Source: an uncultured Solirubrobacteraceae bacterium
GTDB lineage: Bacteria > Actinomycetota > Thermoleophilia > Solirubrobacterales > Solirubrobacteraceae
Reading direction: 5' to 3'
DNA length: 14,316 nt
Assembly (NCBI GenBank): GCA_955652345.1
Contig: CATPBV010000302.1
Span: 1-14,316 of the forward strand
Each line of letters begins with the position of its first letter. Within the stretch, counting starts at the first letter, position 1. The notes beneath the pieces were generated by a model. It worked only from the letters and a program-made list of their open reading frames with translations. It did no database searches and was not told the DNA's origin. Shown here piece after piece: positions 1 to 6,051 of this stretch. The translations under genes and the position numbers were made by a program.

Positions 1-13
1 CATTCCGTCCTCC
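1..13 (-). promoter_or_regulatory. Shine-Dalgarno and start codon of a gene leaving the left edge
   Basis: On the minus strand a GGAGGA motif (positions 13-8) lies four to five bases before an ATG at 3-1, which is good ribosome-binding-site geometry. The coding sequence itself is outside the window, so its product cannot be named. If the reading is right, bases 14-155 are the upstream region between this gene and the tRNA-Tyr on the other strand. I see no convincing small gene in that stretch. An alternative minus-strand start at an ATG near position 80 in another frame has a weaker ribosome site. Confidence 0.4.
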
Positions 14-141
14 GCCGTCGGTGGCGGCTGCGCCATCCATCTCGGAGGACCGCGCTATGCCGACTTCGAGATTGCGCATGGCGAGCCTCTGCCGGCTCCG
101 ACGGCCACCGCGCTGCAGCCGTTTCCGTAGCTGCCCATCGC

Positions 142-147
142 TAGACT
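142..147 (+). promoter_or_regulatory. -10 box of the tRNA-Tyr promoter
   Basis: TAGACT matches the actinobacterial TAnnnT -10 consensus and lies 11 nt before the first base of tRNA-Tyr. No clear TTGnnn -35 is seen 16-18 bp upstream, so only the -10 element is supported. Confidence 0.4.
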
Positions 148-158
148 CAGACGGCCCC

Positions 159-240
159 GGCGGGGTTCCCGAGCGGTCAAAGGGGATAGGCTGTAAACCT
201 ATTGGCTCTGCCTTCCCAGGTTCGAATCCTGGTCCCGCCA
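159..240 (+). tRNA. tRNA-Tyr (anticodon GTA)
   Basis: An 82-nt class II tRNA. The 7-bp acceptor stem pairs GGCGGGG with TCCCGCC (one G-T pair at the inner end), followed by discriminator A240. The anticodon stem ATAGG/CCTAT encloses the loop CTGTAAA with anticodon GTA at 193-195. A long variable arm follows, as expected for bacterial tRNA-Tyr. The T arm is CCAGG-TTCGAAT-CCTGG. No CCA tail is encoded after the discriminator. A -10 box lies just upstream and a strong hairpin lies about 50 nt downstream. Confidence 0.96.
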
Positions 241-292
241 TCTCCCCGCGCGCGCCCCGCGCCGTTGCCATGAACCCCTGGCAAATACAGGG

Positions 293-330
293 GAGCCGGA
301 CCCCGCTTCGAACGAAGCGGAGTCCGGCTC
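293..330. terminator. Strong hairpin terminator between tRNA-Tyr and the convergent small gene
   Basis: An inverted repeat with 18-base arms (293-310 and 313-330) separated by AA has a single mismatch (C302 against A321). The real loop would be the tetraloop around 310-313. It lies between the 3' end of tRNA-Tyr and the stop codon of the convergent gene at 363, so it can end transcription from both sides. It is followed by C-rich rather than T-rich sequence on the plus strand, so it is a U-tail-less hairpin of the kind often seen in high-GC actinobacteria. Confidence 0.75.
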
Positions 331-362
331 TCGGCCCCCCTGGCCCCCTGCCCCCTGGCTCG

Positions 363-770
363 CTACCGCGTCGCGACCGGCTCGATTCGCCGGCCCGTTG
401 AGCGGGCAGCGACCGCTCCGCCAAGCGCGAGCAGCGACAGGGCGAGACCGCCCGCGGCGCCGATACCGGCGTCGCCCCAGTTGAAGCCACGATCCGCCGG
501 AGCCCCGCTGGTGACGATGCGCGGGTGGGTCGTGAAGCCGCCCCTCGCTGTCGGGGTGACCTGGGACAGATACTCGTCATTTCGGTGGCCGAGTTGCGGG
601 GAGTGGCCGGTACCGTTCGGCACGGCGGTGGCCTGTGGCGCTGACGGTGCAGACGTCACATGGACGATGGCCAGTGGCCCGACCGGCATGGCCGACGCGG
701 GGCCGGCGCTGACAGCGCCGAGCGCGAGTGCCAAGGCGGCTGTCTTCTTGAGTGATAGGTGGGTGAGCAT
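363..770 (-). CDS. Small secreted protein with C-terminal membrane anchor, function unknown
   Basis: A 135-aa protein when started at the ATG at 770-768. This start is chosen because an AGGAGG ribosome site lies 9 nt upstream. A longer reading from 845 adds 25 basic residues ahead of the signal peptide and has no comparable site. Residues 1-27 are a signal peptide (KK followed by a hydrophobic Ala/Leu core, ending ASA). The middle (28-100) is Pro/Ser/Thr/Gly-rich and probably unstructured. Residues about 103-124 (GDAGIGAAGG then LALSLLALGGAVAA) form one membrane segment, followed by an Arg-containing tail. The W-GDAGIGAA anchor style recalls small surface proteins of soil Thermoleophilia. No enzymatic motif is visible. 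The product is probably a membrane-tethered extracellular peptide. A 24-bp palindrome lies about 100 bp upstream. Confidence 0.7.
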   Translation of the reverse strand: MLTHLSLKKTAALALALGAVSAGPASAMPVGPLAIVHVTSAPSAPQATAVPNGTGHSPQLGHRNDEYLSQVTPTARGGFTTHPRIVTSGAPADRGFNWGDAGIGAAGGLALSLLALGGAVAARSTGRRIEPVATR

Positions 771-779
771 ATTGCGATA

Positions 780-785
780 CCTCCT
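780..785 (-). promoter_or_regulatory. Ribosome binding site that fixes the start of the small secreted protein
   Basis: AGGAGG on the minus strand, 9 nt before the ATG at 770. It supports the short form that begins directly with the signal peptide, against the 25-residue-longer reading. Confidence 0.7.
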
Positions 786-864
786 GAGCCTGCTGATCTT
801 TGAACGGGACATGGGAGGTAGCCTGAACCGTCGCTGACCCTCCAACCACTCGATTCAGCACGTT

Positions 865-888
865 CGTCTGCCCAGTTCTGGACAGACG
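865..888. promoter_or_regulatory. 24-bp near-perfect palindrome, candidate operator or hairpin
   Basis: Arms CGTCTGCCCAG and CTGGACAGACG flank a TT spacer, with one mismatch in 11 base pairs. The inner 12 bases (CCAGTTCTGGAC) recur at 6561-6572 in another promoter region. The palindrome lies downstream of the Crp-like gene and about 100 bp upstream of the small secreted protein gene. It may be a regulator-binding site, perhaps for the neighbouring Crp-like protein. As RNA it could also fold into a terminator hairpin for the Crp-like gene, but no U tail follows. Confidence 0.45.
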
Positions 889-932
889 GCGGTGCGCCTG
901 ATCTGACCCGATGAGGGCGCGACCTGCGGCTG

Positions 933-1622
933 CTACGCCGCGCGGGCCCTGAGTGCGTCGAGGTCCGTGACGACCATGGATCGCCGGGCCGTCTGCACCC
1001 AGCCAAGCGTCCGAAGCGTCTGCAGCGCGTGTGCGACCGCCGCGCGCGAAGCCCCGGTCCAGGCGGCCAGCTCATCCTGGGACAGCGGCAGCGCGATCAC
1101 CAGGCCGTCATCCGAGGCCACGCCGTAGCGCTCCGCAAGCTCCACGATGCGAGCCGCCAGGCGTCCAATGACGTCAGACGCACCGGCCTGCGACAACTTC
1201 ACCGTCGCGTCCCGAACACGCTGGGTGACGACCTCCAGCAATACGACCGCGATGCGGGGGGTGGTCTCGAGATGCGCCCGGAACCTCGATGCCGGCATCA
1301 CCACAGCCTCGACCTCTTCGAGGGCGGTTGCGGAAGCGATCCGCGGATGCCCATCGACGAACGCGAGCTCGCCGAGCACATCTCCGGGGTCGCGAATTCC
1401 CAGCAGCATCTCACGCCCGTCCTCACCGACACGAGAGATCTTGACCCGGCCGGCCAGCAGGATCATGACTCGCTCTCCGGGCTCCTGCTCGAACAGCAAC
1501 AGCGCGCCACGCGGGAAACCCCGCCGAATTCCGAGCCCGTACAGGGCTTCGCGCTCGGCTTCGTCGAGCAAAGCTACGAAGCTACCGGCGACGACGCTGA
1601 CCTTGGGTGCGAGCGATGCCAT
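933..1622 (-). CDS. Crp/Fnr-family transcriptional regulator
   Basis: A 229-aa two-domain regulator of usual Crp length. Residues about 14-120 form the cyclic-nucleotide-binding beta-roll. The phosphate-binding cassette is seen at 84-99 (GELAFVDGHPR followed by IASA), with Arg94 at the position expected to contact the ligand phosphate. Residues about 120-150 are the dimerisation helix. Residues 181-210 (SQDELAAWTGASRAAVAHAL onward) are the Crp-type winged helix-turn-helix, with SRAAVAHAL as recognition helix. There are no cysteines, so an FNR-type iron-sulphur cluster is excluded. A GGTGAGGTGA stretch stands just before the ATG. It is divergent from the HDO/peptide operon with a 125-bp shared promoter region and lies near a class III cyclase gene, so cAMP or a related nucleotide is a likely ligand. 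Its targets are not known. Confidence 0.92.
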   Translation of the reverse strand: MASLAPKVSVVAGSFVALLDEAEREALYGLGIRRGFPRGALLLFEQEPGERVMILLAGRVKISRVGEDGREMLLGIRDPGDVLGELAFVDGHPRIASATALEEVEAVVMPASRFRAHLETTPRIAVVLLEVVTQRVRDATVKLSQAGASDVIGRLAARIVELAERYGVASDDGLVIALPLSQDELAAWTGASRAAVAHALQTLRTLGWVQTARRSMVVTDLDALRARAA

Positions 1623-1661
1623 TCACCTCACCAGTCAGCGGCATGCGGCTGGGTCACCGCG

Positions 1662-1677
1662 GAGCCACCGATGGCTC
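1662..1677. promoter_or_regulatory. Dyad GAGCCA-N4-TGGCTC in the divergent promoter region
   Basis: A perfect 6-bp inverted repeat with a 4-bp spacer (CCGA). Its centre is 47 bp upstream of the start of the Crp-like gene and about 78 bp upstream of the proposed transcription start of the HDO operon. The size and symmetry suit a dimeric regulator, and autoregulation by the adjacent Crp-like protein is one possibility. It does not match the classical TGTGA-N6-TCACA site. A second small dyad, ACGCT-ATC-AGCGT, lies at 1687-1699. Confidence 0.35.
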
Positions 1678-1711
1678 GACGTCCACACGCTATCAGCGTA
1701 TCCGCCGAGCC

Positions 1712-1740
1712 TTGACCTGACCGAAGGCCCCGCATAGGGT
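1712..1740 (+). promoter_or_regulatory. Promoter of the HDO/NHLP-peptide operon
   Basis: TTGACC (1712-1717), a 17-bp spacer, then TAGGGT (1735-1740) is a near-consensus primary sigma factor promoter. Seven bases after the -10 box stands ATG 1748, in frame with the HDO, so the transcript would begin at or next to the start codon (leaderless). The same TAnnnT-N7-start arrangement is found for the genes at 6658 and 9513. Confidence 0.65.
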
Positions 1741-1747
1741 GCGGCGC

Positions 1748-2593
1748 ATGTCGGTCCAGTGGGCGCATCTGCCCGGAGGCGGCACTCTCGTAGCCTCCAC
1801 CCGAGGGGCGTGGATACAGCAGCCGTCGATCGCCTCGCTCGGCCCGCGGGGCCCGATGACAGACTCGCTCAGGGCAACGCTGAGGACGACTCAGCACCTC
1901 CTCGACGGGGCGATTGCCGCTGCGGAGCGCGACGCGCCCGACCTGCTCGCACCGCCGATGACAGCCACGCGCTGGGCGTGGCATCTCGTGGCTCAGTGGT
2001 ACTGCGCACACCACAGCGTCGCCCTTCTCCCTGAGCTCACCGAGCGCTACGAAGCCGCGGCGCGCGCAGATCTCGCCAACTTCGCACGACGGAAGCTCGA
2101 AGAGGAACAGGGACACGACCAGTTCCCGCTTGCAGATCTGCGAGCGCTTGGCTACGACGCCGAGGCGGCTGTCCAGCAGGTGCCGCCCGATCCGGCGATC
2201 AAGGCTGGAGTCGACTACGCGCGGGCCTGCTTGCGCGGCGAGCATCCTGTCGAGTTCCTGGGATACATATACGCACTCGAGCGACGTGTGATCCGTATTC
2301 CCGAGAGTTGGCTCTCCGCTCTCGACGCTGTGCTTCCACCGGGCGTTGAAGCCGCGTCGGGTATCCGCCTGCATGTTGGACAGCTCGACGTCGGCCACGT
2401 GGCCGAGTCGGTCACGTTCGTCGCCGGCCTGCCGGCCGACGATCGAACTCGCATCGCCCAAAGTTGCTATCGAACCACCGAGATCAGTTGCGGTACGTAC
2501 CCCGGGCAACATCCATCCGACGCCGAGCTCGTGAGCCTGCTCTCGCGCTTTCGGGGTGCGCACGCCAAGCCCGCGCCCACCGGCGCCACTTGA
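1748..2593 (+). CDS. Heme-oxygenase-like diiron oxidase (HDO, TenA/PqqC-like fold)
   Basis: A 281-aa, all-helical protein when started at ATG 1748, the leaderless start placed by the promoter. ATG 1856 is an alternative start that gives 245 aa, closer to the usual length of the fold, because the first 36 residues look unlike the family. Putative metal ligands, numbered from 1748, are Glu118-Glu120 and His123 (LEEEQGHD, giving an ExxH pair), Glu178 (YALERR), and His209, Asp214 and His217 (LHVGQLDVGH). This acidic/His spacing resembles the iron-containing redox enzymes of the heme-oxygenase-like superfamily, which use O2 on amino acids, fatty acids or peptides. It lacks the PqqC and thiaminase catalytic context. 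It ends 17 bp before the NHLP peptide gene, so that peptide is the obvious candidate substrate. The exact reaction cannot be told from sequence. Confidence 0.75.
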   Translation: MSVQWAHLPGGGTLVASTRGAWIQQPSIASLGPRGPMTDSLRATLRTTQHLLDGAIAAAERDAPDLLAPPMTATRWAWHLVAQWYCAHHSVALLPELTERYEAAARADLANFARRKLEEEQGHDQFPLADLRALGYDAEAAVQQVPPDPAIKAGVDYARACLRGEHPVEFLGYIYALERRVIRIPESWLSALDAVLPPGVEAASGIRLHVGQLDVGHVAESVTFVAGLPADDRTRIAQSCYRTTEISCGTYPGQHPSDAELVSLLSRFRGAHAKPAPTGAT

Positions 2594-2597
2594 AAGC

Positions 2598-2603
2598 GAG
2601 GAG
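2598..2603 (+). promoter_or_regulatory. Ribosome binding site of the NHLP peptide gene
   Basis: GAGGAG, 7 nt before GTG 2611 and just after the HDO stop codon. It decides the start of the small gene: the longer in-frame reading from 2464 runs inside the HDO gene in another frame and is rejected. The strong site suggests efficient translation of the peptide relative to the enzyme. Confidence 0.75.
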
Positions 2604-2610
2604 ACAGAAC

Positions 2611-2889
2611 GTGAGTCCCCAACCCAAGAACGTCAAGGGCTTCCAGCTCCTGGACGAGATCGCCGCTCAGGCCTTGACCAACACGAACTACCGTCGGCGG
2701 CTGCTGGACGATCCGAAGTCGGTGCTCCGCGAGAAGGGTCTGGCGGTGCCGGACGACGTCGAGGTGGTGATCCATAGAAACGGCCCGAATCTGATCCACC
2801 TCGTCCTGCCGTCACAGCTCGCCAAAACCGCCCGGCTCGACGTAAAGGAAGTAGACGTGGCCACGCTCAGCCGCAACGCTCCGTTCTGA
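2611..2889 (+). CDS. NHLP-type (nitrile hydratase alpha-like leader) peptide, putative RiPP precursor
   Basis: A 92-aa peptide starting at GTG. Residues about 13-67 match the NHLP leader pattern: an N-terminal helix (LLDEIAAQAL), then NYRRRLLDDPKSVLREKGL, VPDDVEVVIHR and the closing IHLVLP. In nitrile hydratase alpha subunits and NHLP-type RiPP precursors the same run reads FR-LL-DP-AL-E-G-LP-V-V, then HLVLP. After VLP come 24 residues that end SRNAPF. The segment LDVKEVDVATL sits where many precursors carry a DELDAVAGG protease site, but the Gly-Gly is absent. There is no Cys and no Trp, and only one Thr and two Ser follow VLP, so a heterocyclised or lanthionine core is unlikely. It is cotranscribed with the HDO. 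It may be a precursor modified by the HDO, or a stand-alone carrier peptide. No cyclodehydratase or peptidase-transporter is in view. Confidence 0.8.
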   Translation: MSPQPKNVKGFQLLDEIAAQALTNTNYRRRLLDDPKSVLREKGLAVPDDVEVVIHRNGPNLIHLVLPSQLAKTARLDVKEVDVATLSRNAPF

Positions 2890-2950
2890 GGCAACTGGCG
2901 CCGGTCGGATCCCTGCGCGCCCCATCAGTTACGGCCCCGTCCAGCTGCGA

Positions 2951-5900
2951 CTACGCTCGGCGAAGGGTGTCGAGCAGCTCCTCAGCCCCGCCGCGGCCGG
3001 GCAGGTCGCCCTTCGCGCGGAACAGCTCGACCGCGGCGTCGGCGTGGCGTTTCGCTTCCTCCGATTGGCCGAGCGCCGACGTCACACGCGCGAGTCCGAG
3101 CTTCGCCTCCGCCTGAAGGCCGACGAAGTCGGTCTTCATCGCCGCCTGCACCGCGCTCCTGGCCCAGCGTTCGGCCGCTTCCCGATCGCTGTCCGCGAGT
3201 GCGAGCTGGGCCCGAACCCCGTGTGTGATCGCGAAGTTGAAGACATCCTCGGGAGCGCTCAGTTGCTCGGCGAGCTCCACCGCGGTGGCCGCAGCTTCGG
3301 TGTCGACCAGCAACTGGTACACGCGCGCCAACATCGCCTGCGTCGTCGATCGCAGCAGGCGCTCCCCCCGCTTCTCGAGGATCGAGTCGGACCGGAGCAG
3401 CGAGGCGATGGCCGCGGCGGGATCGCCCGCCGAGAGCTCGATCGAAGCGGAGGACTGTTCGGAGGTGGCAATCATCGTGTGCATCCCAAGCGCACCGAAA
3501 CCTGCCAGCGCGCGGTCAGTAAGGCGGCGAGCTTCGGCGAAGCGGCCCTCCAGTCGCTCGACCTCCGCACGTCCAAGATCGACGCACGCCCGCAGATAGG
3601 GCCCCGGTTCAGCGCGGTCGATCGCGTCAAGCTCCGCGGAGATCGTCTCGGTGTTCTGTGGCCCGTAGATGAGGGTCGCGACACGCCATCCCAGTGCTCG
3701 TGACCACAGTCCGACGTCTCCATGCCTGCGCGCATGATCGGCGGCCAGGCGTAGCTCCTCCCCTGCGAGGGTCGCCTGGCTGGCAGTCCACCACATCCAG
3801 AACGCCAGCATGTGCGCCTTGGCGAGGCCGCGGTCGTCGGAGGACCGCACGAGCTCCTCGAGCATCCGAGGAAGGCTCGATTCGATCCTGCGCTTTGCCT
3901 CGCCCGGCCGTGAGGAGACCAGCCACTCGAGCCGGCTCAGGTAGGCGGCTCCCGATTCATCGCCGTCGCGCTCCGCGCAGGACAACAGGTCATCGGCACG
4001 CGCGAGGTCGCCCACCTCGATCAGCCGCTCCGCCAGCGCGGCGCTGATTCGAACGTGCAGCGCATCGCCGGAGGGCGCGAGTGCGAGCGCCCGCTCGAGG
4101 AGGTTCCTTGCCGCGGCCACGTCGCTGCGATCGCCGGCGCGCTGACCTGCGGAGTACAGGTGCTCGGCACCGTGGCGCGCAAGCACGGGATCGACCGCGC
4201 GGCCGAGCTCCATCCTGAAGCGGACGGCCTGCTCGATGTGCCAGCCGGCGATCTCGTCGACTTCGATGAAATCGACGGCGGCGTTTTCGAGCCAGGCGGC
4301 GTACCGCTCATGGAGGTCCGCGCGCCTGGTCTTCGGCACGCGGTCATACGCGGCGTCGCGTATCAGTAGATGCCGGAAGCTGAACGCGCGGTCTCCCGGC
4401 AGGTTGGACGGGTGAGGCCGTATCAGGTCCTTGCTCACGAGACCGGACAGCAACGGGTCGGCGTCGATCGTCTCGCCGCCGCGCGCCAGTGCAGATGCCG
4501 CCGAGCGGTGAAACACCTGACCTTCGATCGCGGCGCACTCGAGCAGCTCACGCTCATGCTCCGCCAAGCCTTCGAGCCTCGCAACGAGCAGAGCCTGGAT
4601 CGTTGGGGGAACCTCGACAGTGGCCCGCTCGCGCGCGAGCACGACCATCTCTCGGAGGAATAGCGGGTTGCCTTCGCTCCTGCGGACGACCCGCGCCCTT
4701 TGTTCCGGGCTGAGGTCGTCACCGAGTTCCTCGAGCAGCTGCTCGCAATCCGCGTCACGCAGCGGCTCGAGGCGGATCGTGGTCGAGTCGAGCTTTCCGA
4801 CACGCCATCCGGCCTGGTCCTCGAGCAGCTCGGGGCGGGCCGTGCACAGGACCAGGATCGGGGCGTCCCGCGAGAGCTCTACGACGTGGTCGAGCATCTC
4901 GACGAGCATCGGCTCAGCCCATTGCATGTCGTCAACGTGCAAGATCACCGGGCGCTCAGATGCGAGCGACTCGAGCAGTCGTCGCACCTCCCAGAAGAGC
5001 TCCTCCGGCGTCGCTGCGCCGCCTCGCGAGAGGCGCTCGAGCGTCGGTCCGGCGGCCTCGCCGGCGACCGCCAGCGCCTCGAGGATTGGCCAGAACGTGA
5101 TGCCCTCGCCGTAGTGCAGGCAGCGGCCACGGAGCGCGGTTGCGGCGCCTTCGAGCTGGACGAGGAGCTCTTCGACGAGGCGTGACTTGCCGACGCCGGC
5201 AGCGCCGACGAGTGCGCACAGCTGACATTCGGACTGCGCGAGCGTGCGAGCCCAGACCTCGCGGAGAAGGCGCAGCTCGCGCACGCGGTTCACCAGTGGT
5301 ACATCCAACTGGCGAGCGAGTCCCGGGGCGACGGGATCGACGCTCAGCAGCCGGAACGCCGGAACCGGCTCGGATTTACCTTTGACCGTGAGCGGCTCGA
5401 GTGGCTCCACCTTGACCGCATCACGGACGAGACGCAGGGTCTCGGAACCGAGCAGGATGTCCCCCGGCTGCGCTGCCTGCTCCAGTCGAGCCGCTACGTT
5501 GACGGCGTCGCCAACGGCGAGGGTCCTGCGTTCGTCTGTCACCACGAGGCCGGTGTTCACCCCGGTGCGCAACGGCAAGGTGATTCCGACGTCCTCCGCG
5601 ACGGACCTCGACGCGTCTCTGATCTCCACAGCAGCCCGGACTGCGCGCAGGGCGTCGTCCTCGTGAACGCGCGGGATTCCAAAGACCGCGAGTACGGCGT
5701 CGCCGGCAAACTTCTGGACGATTCCCCCGTGGCGCTCGACGGTTGCGCTGATCGCCTCGAAGTAGCGGCTGAGAACATCGCGCAGTGCCTCCGGATCGAG
5801 CTTCTCACCCAGTGCGGTTGAGCCGACGACGTCGCAGAAGAGCGCCGTTACAACCTTTCGGGCGTCGCCCGGTTTGGCGTCCTGCGGCAGGGGCGCACCG

Positions 5901-5962
5901 CACGCCCCGCAGAAGCGGAAGCCGCTCGGGCTCTCGGTGGCGCAGCGCTCGCAGATGGCCAT
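2951..5962 (-). CDS. Zinc ribbon - class III nucleotide cyclase - AAA ATPase - TPR-like signalling protein
   Basis: A 1003-aa cytoplasmic protein. Residues 4-21 are a zinc ribbon (Cys4, Cys7, Cys18, Cys21). Residues 36-205 are a class III cyclase homology domain with metal-binding Asp44 (LFCDVVGST) and Asp88 (QKFAGDAV), and transition-state residues Asn155 and Arg159 (GDAVNVAARLE). Lys84 is the usual purine-selecting lysine, but the partner position seven residues before Asn155 is Leu148 rather than Asp or Thr, so substrate choice is uncertain. From about 225 follows an AAA/STAND-type ATPase with Walker A (GAAGVGKS, 253-260) and Walker B (PVILHVDD, 338-345). Residues about 600-1003 are Ala/Leu/Arg-rich TPR-like helices, probably the sensor or partner-binding part. 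It should make cAMP, or less likely cGMP, in response to a ligand or protein. It is convergent with the HDO/NHLP operon, and the Crp-like regulator at 933 is a possible receiver. Confidence 0.9.
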   Translation of the reverse strand: MAICERCATESPSGFRFCGACGAPLPQDAKPGDARKVVTALFCDVVGSTALGEKLDPEALRDVLSRYFEAISATVERHGGIVQKFAGDAVLAVFGIPRVHEDDALRAVRAAVEIRDASRSVAEDVGITLPLRTGVNTGLVVTDERRTLAVGDAVNVAARLEQAAQPGDILLGSETLRLVRDAVKVEPLEPLTVKGKSEPVPAFRLLSVDPVAPGLARQLDVPLVNRVRELRLLREVWARTLAQSECQLCALVGAAGVGKSRLVEELLVQLEGAATALRGRCLHYGEGITFWPILEALAVAGEAAGPTLERLSRGGAATPEELFWEVRRLLESLASERPVILHVDDMQWAEPMLVEMLDHVVELSRDAPILVLCTARPELLEDQAGWRVGKLDSTTIRLEPLRDADCEQLLEELGDDLSPEQRARVVRRSEGNPLFLREMVVLARERATVEVPPTIQALLVARLEGLAEHERELLECAAIEGQVFHRSAASALARGGETIDADPLLSGLVSKDLIRPHPSNLPGDRAFSFRHLLIRDAAYDRVPKTRRADLHERYAAWLENAAVDFIEVDEIAGWHIEQAVRFRMELGRAVDPVLARHGAEHLYSAGQRAGDRSDVAAARNLLERALALAPSGDALHVRISAALAERLIEVGDLARADDLLSCAERDGDESGAAYLSRLEWLVSSRPGEAKRRIESSLPRMLEELVRSSDDRGLAKAHMLAFWMWWTASQATLAGEELRLAADHARRHGDVGLWSRALGWRVATLIYGPQNTETISAELDAIDRAEPGPYLRACVDLGRAEVERLEGRFAEARRLTDRALAGFGALGMHTMIATSEQSSASIELSAGDPAAAIASLLRSDSILEKRGERLLRSTTQAMLARVYQLLVDTEAAATAVELAEQLSAPEDVFNFAITHGVRAQLALADSDREAAERWARSAVQAAMKTDFVGLQAEAKLGLARVTSALGQSEEAKRHADAAVELFRAKGDLPGRGGAEELLDTLRRA

Positions 5963-5984
5963 GATGAGACGCCCCGGTTCCGTA

Positions 5985-5990
5985 AATGTA
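5985..5990 (-). promoter_or_regulatory. Possible -10 box of the cyclase gene
   Basis: TACATT on the minus strand, 22 nt before the ATG at 5962. No good -35 lies 16-18 bp further upstream, so the promoter would be weak or activator-dependent. Confidence 0.3.
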
Positions 5991-6027
5991 ACCGCGGAGG
6001 GCGACGATCCGTAGACGCGTGAGTGGT

Positions 6028-6041
6028 GGCTCGATCGAGCC
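6028..6041. repeat. Perfect 14-bp palindrome upstream of the cyclase gene
   Basis: GGCTCGATCGAGCC is fully self-complementary. It lies in the 89-bp gap between the SRPBCC stop codon and the cyclase start, about 56 bp upstream of the transcription start inferred from the TACATT box. It could be an operator or simply a chance palindrome in GC-rich DNA. Confidence 0.3.
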
Positions 6042-6051
6042 TGGTTGCTGT

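Noticed and set aside
21..401. 126-codon plus-strand frame over the left end
   Set aside because: It runs through tRNA-Tyr and the terminator hairpin and has a low-complexity Pro/Arg translation. It is not a gene.
1029..1737. Plus-strand frames opposite the Crp-like gene
   Set aside because: They are antisense to a clear Crp/Fnr protein and show no domains.
1628..2563. 311-codon minus-strand frame opposite the HDO gene
   Set aside because: It is antisense to the HDO, whose fold motifs, promoter and downstream partner are clear. Its translation is Arg-rich without domains, as expected for a shadow frame in GC-rich DNA.
2464..2610. N-terminal extension of the NHLP peptide inside the HDO gene
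   Set aside because: The extension is Arg-rich and unlike NHLP leaders. The GTG at 2611 has a good GAGGAG site 7 nt upstream.
2890..2950. Terminator between the NHLP peptide and the convergent cyclase gene
   Set aside because: AACTG (near 2893) and CAGTT (near 2926) could pair, but the inner part does not form a continuous stem, so it is too weak to list as a feature.
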